From JBOFDK01 sp051646925 (GTDB lineage: Bacteria > Bacillota > Clostridia > Lachnospirales > Cellulosilyticaceae), in NCBI GenBank assembly GCA_051646925.1, contig JBOFDK010000069.1:1-17931 (forward strand): DNA of 17,931 nt, given 5' to 3'. Under the pieces are notes generated by a model. The model saw only the letters and a list, made by a program, of their open reading frames with translations. It did no database searches and was not told where the DNA came from. Position numbers and translations under genes: made by a program. Below, one piece after another: positions 1 to 6,227 of this stretch (position 1 is the first letter of the stretch; each line of letters opens with the position of its first letter).

Positions 1-37
1 TTAAGCTTTGCTCTATCTTCTTAAACAAATTTTTCAT
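1..37 (-). CDS. Start of an unidentified gene, cut by the window edge
   Basis: Reading leftward, ATG at 37 opens a frame MKNLFKKIEQSL that runs off the window. An AGGAG ribosome binding site lies at 46-50, eight bases upstream, and a TGATACAAT extended -10 lies at 74-82, so this is very likely a real gene start. Twelve residues, rich in lysine, are too few to name a product. It follows the mazF terminator and so has its own transcription unit. Confidence 0.6.
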   Translation of the reverse strand, partial: MKNLFKKIEQSL

Positions 38-73
38 GTTTAACCACTCCTCGCAATTGTCTTACAATTTATC

Positions 74-82
74 ATTGTATCA
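74..82 (-). promoter_or_regulatory. Extended -10 promoter for the edge gene
   Basis: Read leftward the sequence is TGATACAAT, i.e. a TGn extension plus a TACAAT -10 box (74-79). A weak TGGCAA at 98-103 sits 18 bases upstream as a possible -35. The start codon at 37 is about 30 bases downstream of the expected transcription start. Confidence 0.45.
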
Positions 83-110
83 CAAAACAGGCTTAAATTG
101 CCACTTTTCA

Positions 111-150
111 TGTTATTTTCATCTTTATAATTTTATTTCCATCTTTATAA
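111..150. repeat. Two tandem 20-bp repeats
   Basis: Units 111-130 and 131-150 match at 18 of 20 positions and share an exact CATCTTTATAA (120-130 and 140-150). They lie between the mazF terminator and the promoter of the edge gene. They may be a simple slippage duplication or a paired protein-binding site; the sequence does not decide. Confidence 0.6.
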
Positions 151-176
151 AAAAAGAGACTAAATTTCTAGTCTCT
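149..176 (-). terminator. Intrinsic terminator of the alr-mazEF unit
   Basis: A perfect 8-bp stem (155-162 with 169-176, AGAGACTA/TAGTCTCT) with a 6-base loop is followed leftward by a run of six T (complement of 149-154). It begins eleven bases after the mazF stop. Confidence 0.85.
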
Positions 177-186
177 ACATAAGTAA

Positions 187-534
187 CTATGTATTTAACC
201 CAAAGCTAACTCTAATACTTCGGTCTACTTTTTTCATTAGTTGATTATCTAAATGACAAATTTTTTCTTTAAGCCTTTTTTTATCAATTGTTCGAATTTG
301 TTCTAATAAAATAACTGAGTTTTTAACTAAAACAAATTGATTTGCACTAATTTCTACATGTGTCGGTAGTTTTGCTTTATCAATTTTAGATGTAATTGCT
401 GCACAAATGACCGTTGGACTATATTTGTTTCCAATGTCATTTTGTATAACAAGTACTGGTCTAATACCACCTTGTTCTGACCCCACTACCGGACTTAAAT
501 CTGCATAAAAAATATCTCCTCTTTTAACTTGCAC
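187..534 (-). CDS. mazF: MazF/EndoA-type endoribonuclease toxin
   Basis: MazF-family sequence-specific mRNA endoribonuclease, the toxin of a type II toxin-antitoxin pair acting in the cytoplasm. The family signature is plain from the start: VKRGDIFYADLSP, then VGSEQGGIRPVLVIQND, and later LPTHVEI and SVILLEQIRTIDKKRL, all very close to B. subtilis NdoA (EndoA). Length (about 115 aa) is normal. No ATG fits. GTG at 534 gives MQVKRGD, matching the family N-terminus, and sits about ten bases after a GGAG; GTG at 543 is possible but almost touches that GGAG. With the 534 start, the gene begins one base after the antitoxin stop, so the pair is translationally coupled. Its position below alr is the chromosomal ndoA location of Bacillota, so it is core rather than freshly acquired. 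Confidence 0.95.
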   Translation of the reverse strand: MQVKRGDIFYADLSPVVGSEQGGIRPVLVIQNDIGNKYSPTVICAAITSKIDKAKLPTHVEISANQFVLVKNSVILLEQIRTIDKKRLKEKICHLDNQLMKKVDRSIRVSFGLNT

Positions 535-535
535 A

Positions 536-739
536 TCATTCACTCTCCACTATGTCCTCATAACAAGTATCAACTTCATTTTCAACTCCAAAATATAATT
601 TTGACAATGATAAATTAATTGTCGCCATTTCTTTGTAGCCTTTTTCCATAGTACTTGTTAAATATTTATCCATATAGTTTTTTTGTGAATATCCTATATT
701 AACTTTATTACTTACTCGTATTATAATATCTTGAATCAT
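536..739 (-). CDS. mazE: Short MazE/EndoAI-like antitoxin with reduced DNA-binding domain
   Basis: A 67-residue protein immediately before mazF. Its second half, MEKGYKEMATINLSLSK followed by an acidic tail ending EDIVESE, resembles the C-terminal toxin-binding half of B. subtilis NdoAI (GYMEMAKINL...). The first half should be a ribbon-helix-helix domain of about 45 residues. Here only about 27 residues precede MEKGY: a strand-like DIIIRVS and one candidate helix, so roughly one helix seems absent. The start is sound: ATG at 739 has AGGGGTG upstream and an in-frame TAG lies just above, so no longer product is possible in this frame. Toxin neutralisation is probably kept; DNA binding and autoregulation are doubtful. 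The identity rests on position plus the conserved tail. Confidence 0.75.
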   Translation of the reverse strand: MIQDIIIRVSNKVNIGYSQKNYMDKYLTSTMEKGYKEMATINLSLSKLYFGVENEVDTCYEDIVESE

Positions 740-792
740 AGCAAAACACCCCTATACAACACATTAAAGTATCTACCCATTTTATTTTACCT

Positions 793-821
793 TTTAAAAT
801 TATTTTTTATGCATTTTTCAA
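793..821 (-). promoter_or_regulatory. Possible promoter for mazEF
   Basis: Leftward, TTGAAA (816-821) and TTTAAA (793-798) are separated by exactly 17 bases, in the 100-base gap between the alr stop and the antitoxin start. The -10 is poor (4 of 6), so mazEF may also simply be read through from alr; no terminator is seen in the gap. Confidence 0.35.
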
Positions 822-839
822 ATTCCACACATTACAATT

Positions 840-1967
840 TTAAATATAGACGCGCGGTACTCGCTTTCCGATCATACACATAATTTCATAGTTTATTGTA
901 TCCGTTAAATATGCTAGTTCTTCAATTGCAATAGTTTTATTTCCTTGTCTTCCAAAAATTACTACTTCATCTCCAACTTTTACATCTTCTATATGCGAAA
1001 TATCTACAATGAATTGATCCATACAAATATTCCCAATCACTTGAGCATATTCTCCTCGAATCAATACTCTTCCTTTATTGGAGAGTCTCCTAGAATAGCC
1101 ATCTGCATATCCAATTGGAATCGTAGCAACCTTTGTTTTATTACTGGTGCAAAAATTTTTGCCATAACTAATATATTGTCCTATTGGTAATTCCTTAATA
1201 TGAACAACTTGTGTTTTCAATGTCATAGCAGGTTTTAAGTTCAGTTTTTTACCATGCAAATAATTTGATGGATAGTAACCATACATAATAATTCCCGGTC
1301 TTATAACGTCAAGATGCGTATATGCATGATGCATAGTTGCTCCACTATTTGCTGCATGAACAATTGGAATATTAACCCCTACTTCTTGAAGTTCATTCAA
1401 AAATCCTGAAAAAATACTCCACTGCTCTTTAGTATAACTTTGATCTTGTTCATCTGATGTTGCAAAATGTGTAAAAATACCTTCTACATTAATAAATGGT
1501 AATTTCATAATACGCTTAACGTCTTCTATACTTTCAGGATTTGCTAAAAAACCAATTCTTCCCATACCCGTATCTACTTTAATATGCACATTAACTGATT
1601 CACCTAATTTAACTGCTTCTTGTGAAATATATTCTGCCATTTCATATGAAAACACTGTTTGTGTTAAATTATATCGTATAATATAAGGAATATCTGCGGC
1701 TGGCGTATACCCCAATACTAATATTGGTTTTACAATACCTTCCTCACGCAATTCTACACCTTCTTTTGCGATTGCAACTGCAAAACGATCAGCTCCTAAT
1801 TTTTGTAAAATCTTAGAAACCTCTCTAGCACCATGCCCATACCCATCTGCTTTTACAATTGCCATAATCTCTGTTTCTTTTGGAATTATTTTTCGTATTT
1901 CTTTATAATTATGCCGTATTGCATCTGTATATACTTCTAATGCAACACGTGGCTTTAAAGAACTCAT
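840..1967 (-). CDS. alr: Alanine racemase
   Basis: PLP-dependent interconversion of L- and D-alanine, supplying D-alanine for peptidoglycan. From the chosen start the protein has 375 residues, normal for the family. The PLP lysine is K39 in IVKADGYGHGA, the same number as in Geobacillus Alr, and the second catalytic residue is Y268 in ISYGKNF. Other family blocks are VDTGMGRIGF (131-140), IRPGIIMYG, IPIGYADGYSRR and GNICMDQ. The start is ATG at 1967: AGGAGG (1974-1979) lies six bases upstream. A TTG at 1982 in the same frame overlaps that Shine-Dalgarno sequence and is therefore not the start. acpS lies upstream and mazEF downstream on the same strand, the conserved Bacillota order, without the lipoprotein gene (ydcC) that sits between acpS and alr in B. 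subtilis. Confidence 0.97.
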   Translation of the reverse strand: MSSLKPRVALEVYTDAIRHNYKEIRKIIPKETEIMAIVKADGYGHGAREVSKILQKLGADRFAVAIAKEGVELREEGIVKPILVLGYTPAADIPYIIRYNLTQTVFSYEMAEYISQEAVKLGESVNVHIKVDTGMGRIGFLANPESIEDVKRIMKLPFINVEGIFTHFATSDEQDQSYTKEQWSIFSGFLNELQEVGVNIPIVHAANSGATMHHAYTHLDVIRPGIIMYGYYPSNYLHGKKLNLKPAMTLKTQVVHIKELPIGQYISYGKNFCTSNKTKVATIPIGYADGYSRRLSNKGRVLIRGEYAQVIGNICMDQFIVDISHIEDVKVGDEVVIFGRQGNKTIAIEELAYLTDTINYEIMCMIGKRVPRVYI

Positions 1968-2318
1968 CGGATGCCTCCTCAAAGATTTGTACCTTGCAAC
2001 TATTTTTGAAAGTTCAAAATTATGTTGGTATAGTTACATTTCTTTCTTTTTCATATTTTTTATTCTTAATAGTATTTATGTATTTTTTATTCTTATAGCT
2101 TTTATTTGATTTTTTATCTAATATATTTTTTTACATTTAGCATTTGTATTTAAATTATCTTAAATATTATTTATGTTGTCGTAGACTCTAAACATTCTAC
2201 TTGTTAATAATTTATGCATATATAAATTAAATAATACCTTATTTTTGACAATATGTGGCTACGCTTGTACTTTTTTGTCTATTTTGCAATTATATTATTT
2301 TATTGCCATTGTTTGCAA
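1968..2318. other. 351-base AT-rich spacer between acpS and alr
   Basis: No credible coding frame is seen. It holds a 15-base exact direct repeat (2054-2068 and 2081-2095), a weak 8-bp A/T hairpin around 2208-2229, and the alr ribosome binding site. I find no strong intrinsic terminator after acpS and no convincing -35/-10 pair for alr, so alr is either read through from acpS or uses a degenerate promoter. In B. subtilis this interval is occupied by a gene (ydcC); here it is empty. Confidence 0.6.
2054..2095. repeat. 15-bp direct repeat upstream of alr
   Basis: TATTTTTTATTCTTA occurs exactly at 2054-2068 and 2081-2095, a 27-base period. Both copies are followed by a similar ATAG. They lie about 90-130 bases upstream of the alr start. 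In such A/T-rich DNA chance is a real alternative. Confidence 0.5.
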
Positions 2319-2690
2319 CTATCTTTCTAAAATAACCATTGCCGTAGCATAATGTTTACAATGTGAAATACTAACAAAAATGTGGGACACACCTATTTGT
2401 TCAAAAATTTTTTTTGCATCACCATGTAATACCACTTCCGGTTTACCTAATTCATCTCTTAAAATTTCAACATCACACAGTCCAAAAGTTCTAAATCCTG
2501 TTCCAAGCGCTTTACTGACCGCTTCTTTTGCTGCAAAATTTCCTGCTAAAAAAGTAACTTTTTTTCCTTTACTTTCCCACAACATTTGTTCTTTATGTGT
2601 GTATACTTTATTTAAAAAACTTTTTGTACGTAATACAGCCTTATCTATTCTTTCAATTTCAATAATATCTGTTCCTATTCCTACAACCAT
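2319..2690 (-). CDS. acpS: Holo-[acyl-carrier-protein] synthase
   Basis: Transfers 4'-phosphopantetheine from coenzyme A to the serine of acyl carrier protein, activating fatty-acid synthesis. The 123-residue protein is of normal AcpS length. It shows the N-terminal metal-binding motif GIGTDIIEIERI (D8), the central FAAKEAVSKALGTG (E56, K60), and the C-terminal VSISHCKHYATAMVI. The start is ATG at 2690. Its ribosome binding site AGGAG lies inside the end of the preceding gene, whose TAA directly abuts this ATG, so the two are translationally coupled. alr follows after a 351-base spacer. Confidence 0.97.
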   Translation of the reverse strand: MVVGIGTDIIEIERIDKAVLRTKSFLNKVYTHKEQMLWESKGKKVTFLAGNFAAKEAVSKALGTGFRTFGLCDVEILRDELGKPEVVLHGDAKKIFEQIGVSHIFVSISHCKHYATAMVILER

Positions 2691-3371
2691 TTATTCTTCT
2701 CCTACTAAATGATCTATTTTATCAATATGTTTATACCCTACAATATTGTGCAAGTAATTATATAATATACTAGTTTCTTCATCGCATTTTTTTTTGATAT
2801 TTGTTTTTTCTAGCATAATATTTCTCATTGTATCAATTTCTTCATCTAATGCTTTACTTTTCATTTTACTAATTTCCATATATTCATAGCCTTTAATAAC
2901 AATTTCTTCTATTATTTCTAGATTAATACTTTTAATTAATCCACCTAGCTCTTCTAATCTACTTTCATCATCTTTTAATTCTTCGTTTATTTTTAAAATT
3001 CCTTGTTGTAACTTTTCAAGTACTGTAACTTCTGAATCTTTCCCCATATTCAAACGTTGACTTGATTCTAATATTTCTTTCATTAGATTTTGTTTTATTT
3101 GACCATCCTCTTTTAACCTATTAGTTAATTTACCCTGTTCTTTTATATACTCTATTAACTTTTGTTCTTTTTTTAGAAGCTCTTCATTTTGCATTAATGG
3201 TTTGATATTGTACCAATTTTGGTCTAATATAACAATTGGTAATTCTGTTTTTGACATAACTTCTTTTAAATATTTATCTTTTACTTTAATTTGACTAGTG
3301 GATAATTGAACTTCTTCTGATTTTTTCATATCATTTTGCTTATCTCTATTTTTTTTAAATATATTAAACAT
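2691..3371 (-). CDS. Coiled-coil protein of unknown function, coupled to acpS
   Basis: I do not recognise a named family. The 226-residue protein starts MFNIFKKNRDK, has a lysine-rich, glutamine/serine-containing segment to about residue 35, then a short ordered block ELPIVILDQNWYNIKPLM (about 43-60). The rest, to about 205, is charged and strongly helical with heptad-like spacing (EELLKKEQKLIEYIKEQGKL and similar), so a long coiled coil is likely. No signal peptide, membrane segment or nucleotide-binding motif is visible. The start is ATG at 3371, because AGGGGG (3378-3383) touches the alternative ATG at 3377 but is six bases from this one. Stop and acpS start are directly adjacent, which suggests coordinated production with AcpS. 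Function is open. Confidence 0.85.
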   Translation of the reverse strand: MFNIFKKNRDKQNDMKKSEEVQLSTSQIKVKDKYLKEVMSKTELPIVILDQNWYNIKPLMQNEELLKKEQKLIEYIKEQGKLTNRLKEDGQIKQNLMKEILESSQRLNMGKDSEVTVLEKLQQGILKINEELKDDESRLEELGGLIKSINLEIIEEIVIKGYEYMEISKMKSKALDEEIDTMRNIMLEKTNIKKKCDEETSILYNYLHNIVGYKHIDKIDHLVGEE

Positions 3372-3402
3372 AATCATCCCCCTACATTATCTGTTGATTA
3401 CT

Positions 3403-3408
3403 ATTATA
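3403..3408 (-). promoter_or_regulatory. Candidate -10 box for the coiled-coil-acpS unit
   Basis: A perfect TATAAT reading leftward, about 30 bases upstream of the start codon and just after the rex terminator. No good -35 is seen at the right distance, so confidence is limited. Confidence 0.4.
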
Positions 3409-3429
3409 CTCTTTTTATAATAAAATAGT

Positions 3430-3475
3430 ATAAAAAAACTATGAGCTAATTTTCATTACATTTAGCTCATAGTTT
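3430..3475 (-). terminator. Intrinsic terminator of rex
   Basis: A 14-bp perfect stem (3436-3449 with 3462-3475, including ACTATGAGCTAA) with a 12-base loop is followed leftward by seven T. It begins one base after the rex stop codon. Confidence 0.9.
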
Positions 3476-3476
3476 C

Positions 3477-4115
3477 TCAATCCATATTCTCTTCATTAAT
3501 ACGATATGCAAGTGTCATCAATGAATGTGATAAGTGAACATTTTCAACTTGTACATCATCTGGTACATATAAATCAACTGGTGAAAAATTCCACAATCCA
3601 CGAACGCCCCATGCAGCTAAATTTTCTGCGGTTTCTTTTACTCTCATTTTAGGCATAGTTAAAATAGCAATATCCACTTTATTTTCTTTTACGAAATTTT
3701 CCATTTTATCAATATCCATCACTTCTAAGCCTCTAATACTCATACCTACAAGCCTTGGATTAACATCAAATAAACCAATTAAATTAAATCCTCTATTTGA
3801 AAATGAATTATAGTTCGCTAGTGCTTGTCCTAAATTACCTACTCCAACAATAATCATTGTATGTGTTTTGTCTAGCCCTAAAATTTTCGCAATTTCTTTA
3901 TGCAAATAATCAACATTGTAACCATATCCTTGTTGGCCAAAACCACCAAAATTATTCAGATCTTGGCGAATTTGTGACGCTGTTACGTTCATTTTTTCAC
4001 TTAACTCTCTAGACGATATTTTGTCTACATCATTGTCTAAAAGTTCGCCTAAATAACGATAGTAACGCGGTAATCGTCTAATTACAGCCATAGATATTTT
4101 TCGTTCTTCTGCCAC
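3477..4115 (-). CDS. rex: Redox-sensing transcriptional repressor Rex
   Basis: A cytoplasmic repressor that reads the NADH/NAD+ ratio and typically controls fermentative and NADH-reoxidation genes. The 212 residues match the family length. The N-terminal winged helix (about 8-75) contains ISSRELSEKMNVTASQIRQD and the characteristic NNFGGFGQQGYGYNV. The Rossmann domain begins at about 86 with the dinucleotide loop GVGNLGQAL (91-99), and the C-terminal swap helix is SHSLMTLAYRINEE. The start is GTG at 4115: AGAGGAGGGG (4121-4130) is well placed and no nearby ATG fits. It has its own promoter with a flanking direct repeat and its own terminator, so it is monocistronic. The divergent ABC-F neighbour recalls the ydiF-ydiH(rex) neighbourhood of Bacillus. 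Confidence 0.97.
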   Translation of the reverse strand: MAEERKISMAVIRRLPRYYRYLGELLDNDVDKISSRELSEKMNVTASQIRQDLNNFGGFGQQGYGYNVDYLHKEIAKILGLDKTHTMIIVGVGNLGQALANYNSFSNRGFNLIGLFDVNPRLVGMSIRGLEVMDIDKMENFVKENKVDIAILTMPKMRVKETAENLAAWGVRGLWNFSPVDLYVPDDVQVENVHLSHSLMTLAYRINEENMD

Positions 4116-4145
4116 AAAATCCCCTCCTCTTTAAGAAAAAGTATG

Positions 4146-4197
4146 TCTGTTATCCACAGTATATCATCTTAGTTTTTTTTTTGTCAATCTGTTATCC
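4146..4197. repeat. 10-bp direct repeat bracketing the rex promoter
   Basis: TCTGTTATCC occurs at 4146-4155 and 4188-4197, 42 bases apart (about four helical turns). One copy overlaps the expected rex transcription start and the other lies just upstream of its -35. This is a plausible operator pair, but neither copy matches the usual palindromic Rex site, so the binding protein is unknown. Confidence 0.55.
4158..4187 (-). promoter_or_regulatory. Promoter of rex
   Basis: Leftward, consensus TTGACA (4182-4187), an 18-base spacer containing a run of A, and TATACT (4158-4163) preceded by TGA as an extended -10. The expected start lies about 35 bases upstream of the rex GTG codon. Confidence 0.8.
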
Positions 4198-4251
4198 TTT
4201 TATTTTTCTTCTATTTCTGATAATATAAGTATGAAATAAAGGAGGTATTAC

Positions 4252-6156
4252 ATGATTATTGCCTGTCATTCTATCCAAAAAGCATTTAATGATACAGTCA
4301 TTTTAAAAGATATCAATTTCCATATTGAAGAACGTGAAAAAATTGCCTTAATTGGTAACAACGGTGCTGGAAAAACAACACTTTTTCGTATACTTACTGG
4401 AGATTTAACACCTGATAATGGAGAAGTATTTATTGCCAAAAATACACGAGTTGGCTATCTTAGTCAAAATTTTCATTTTGATAGCAATTCTACTGTATAT
4501 GACGAACTACTTCACGTATTTGATGAAGTAATTGCTATTGAAGAAAAACTTAACATAATGGCTGAAGAAATTTCAAGAACACATTCTGATTCCCTTACAC
4601 ATACTTACGATGCACTGCGTGATGTATTTGAACAAAAACGTGGATATGAATATAAAAGTCTTGTCAAAGGAGTTTTAAAAGGTCTAGGATTTGATTCAGA
4701 CATATATACAAAACCTATTAGTATTTTATCAGGTGGTCAAAAAACACGAGTAGCATTAGCTAAACTTCTTTTAGAAGAACCTAATCTTCTTCTACTTGAT
4801 GAACCTACTAACCATCTTGATATTGCTGCTACTGAATGGCTTGAAAACTACTTAAGGTCGTACAAAGGCGCCGTAATTACAATTTCTCATGATCGTTATT
4901 TTCTAGATAAAGTCGCAACAAAAATTATTCATTTAGAATTTGGAAAATCAACAATTTATCATGGTAACTACAGTTATTATTTGATTGAAAGCGCAAAAGT
5001 ATACGAACAAGCTATGCATACTTTTGAAAAACAACAACAAGAACTTTCTAGACAAAAAAACATCATCGCAAAATTACGTCAATTTAATCGTGAAAAATCC
5101 ATCAAACGTGCTAGAAGTCGTGAAAAACTACTTGCAAAACAAGAACCAATAGAAGTACCTATGATTGATAATAAACCTATGAATCTTATATTAACTCCAC
5201 GCTTTCAAAGTGGAAACGATGTACTTAGTGCTGAACATGTTGGCAAAACTTTTGATGATGGCGTAAAACTTTTTAGCAATTTTAATTTTGAAATAAAAAA
5301 AGGCGACAAAATTGTAATTGTCGGTCCTAATGGTATCGGTAAAACAACACTATTTAATATGATTTTAGGTATAACCCCTCTTTCTGAAGGCCAAATAACA
5401 CTTGGCACAAATGTTTCAACGGGATACTATAACCAAGAACATGCAACACTTGACTCTTCACTTACTATTTTTGATGAGTTACAAAATTCATTTCCAACTT
5501 TAACTAACGGACATATTCGTAACGTACTTGCTGCTTTTTTATTTACTGGCGATGAAGTTTTTAAACTAATTTCTACGTTGAGCGGTGGTGAAAAAGGACG
5601 TGTTGCATTAGCTAAATTAATGCTATCTGATGCAAATTTTTTGCTTCTTGATGAACCTACTAACCATTTAGATATGATTTCAAAAGAAGTTTTAGAAAAT
5701 GCACTTAATCAATACGAAGGTACTCTTCTATACGTTTCACATGACCGTTATTTTATTAATCAAACGGCTACTAAAGTATTTGAAATGCATCCAAATGGTA
5801 TTAACGTCTATATTGGCGATTATGACTACTATTTAGAAAAGAAAAAAACACCTGAGTCTACTTTTGCAACTTCTTCTAATACAACAGCATCAAAAACGGA
5901 TTGGAAAAAACAAAAAGAATTCCAAAATCGTATAAAGAAGTTAAAATCTACTATTTCAACAACACTTGAAACTATTGAACAAAAAGAAAGTCTACTTGTT
6001 GAATTAGATATGGAACTTTGTCTTCCAGAAGTATATACAAATCCTGTTAAATCTCAAGAGATTCTTGAAATGAAAAATACTATATCTTCTGAAATTACAG
6101 ATTTATATACAAAATGGGAAGATGACTCTACTAAGCTTTCAGAATTAGAAGCATAA
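4252..6156 (+). CDS. ABC-F family ATPase, YdiF/Uup type
   Basis: A soluble protein with two ATP-binding cassettes and no transmembrane part, of the ribosome-associated ABC-F class. Domain 1 has Walker A GNNGAGKT (35-42), signature LSGGQ (159-163) and Walker B LLLLDEPTNHLD (catalytic E184). Domain 2 has GPNGIGKT (358-365), LSGGE (443-447) and LLLDEPTNHLD (D467). Between them is the charged linker (about 255-300, rich in Q, K and R) typical of ABC-F. The last 70 or so residues form a coiled-coil tail like the Uup/YdiF C-terminal domain. At 634 residues it is close to B. subtilis YdiF. ATG at 4252 follows AGGAGG by six bases. It is divergent from rex and ends at a bidirectional terminator. Nothing shows whether it is a translation factor or protects against antibiotics; housekeeping is more likely from its context. 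Confidence 0.93.
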   Translation: MIIACHSIQKAFNDTVILKDINFHIEEREKIALIGNNGAGKTTLFRILTGDLTPDNGEVFIAKNTRVGYLSQNFHFDSNSTVYDELLHVFDEVIAIEEKLNIMAEEISRTHSDSLTHTYDALRDVFEQKRGYEYKSLVKGVLKGLGFDSDIYTKPISILSGGQKTRVALAKLLLEEPNLLLLDEPTNHLDIAATEWLENYLRSYKGAVITISHDRYFLDKVATKIIHLEFGKSTIYHGNYSYYLIESAKVYEQAMHTFEKQQQELSRQKNIIAKLRQFNREKSIKRARSREKLLAKQEPIEVPMIDNKPMNLILTPRFQSGNDVLSAEHVGKTFDDGVKLFSNFNFEIKKGDKIVIVGPNGIGKTTLFNMILGITPLSEGQITLGTNVSTGYYNQEHATLDSSLTIFDELQNSFPTLTNGHIRNVLAAFLFTGDEVFKLISTLSGGEKGRVALAKLMLSDANFLLLDEPTNHLDMISKEVLENALNQYEGTLLYVSHDRYFINQTATKVFEMHPNGINVYIGDYDYYLEKKKTPESTFATSSNTTASKTDWKKQKEFQNRIKKLKSTISTTLETIEQKESLLVELDMELCLPEVYTNPVKSQEILEMKNTISSEITDLYTKWEDDSTKLSELEA

Positions 6157-6183
6157 AAAAACAGGCATTGCCTGTTTTTTTTT
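6155..6183. terminator. Bidirectional terminator between convergent genes
   Basis: A stem AAACAGGC/GCCTGTTT with a 3-base loop (6167-6169) is flanked by a run of A on the left and a run of T on the right, so it can end the ABC-F gene rightward and the lipoprotein-like gene leftward. Confidence 0.9.
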
Positions 6184-6227
6184 AAATTAATACATAATAC
6201 TTATGTTCAAGTTCTCACTTCACCTAT

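Noticed and set aside
187..739. mazEF as evidence of a mobile or accessory island
   Set aside because: The position directly after alr is the conserved chromosomal location in Bacillota, and base composition does not differ from neighbours.
945..1190. Rightward open frame opposite alr
   Set aside because: It lies wholly within the alr coding region, has no ribosome binding site and encodes a low-complexity, aromatic-rich product. The same reasoning removes the other frames opposite acpS, acn, icd, leuS, malQ and glyA.
1968..1982. TTG at 1982 as the alr start
   Set aside because: The TTG overlaps the AGGAGG that serves the ATG at 1967, and the family N-terminus and K39 numbering fit the later start.
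2246..2274. Rightward promoter with TTGACA near 2248
   Set aside because: The -35 is good, but the hexamer 17 bases on (TACTTT) is weak and no rightward gene follows.
4146..4197. A canonical Rex operator in the rex promoter
   Set aside because: Neither TGTTATCC copy forms the expected palindrome with TTAACA-like halves; only a direct repeat is supported.
5205..5408. Leftward frame inside the ABC-F gene
   Set aside because: It is a shadow of the second Walker A region, with no start signal.
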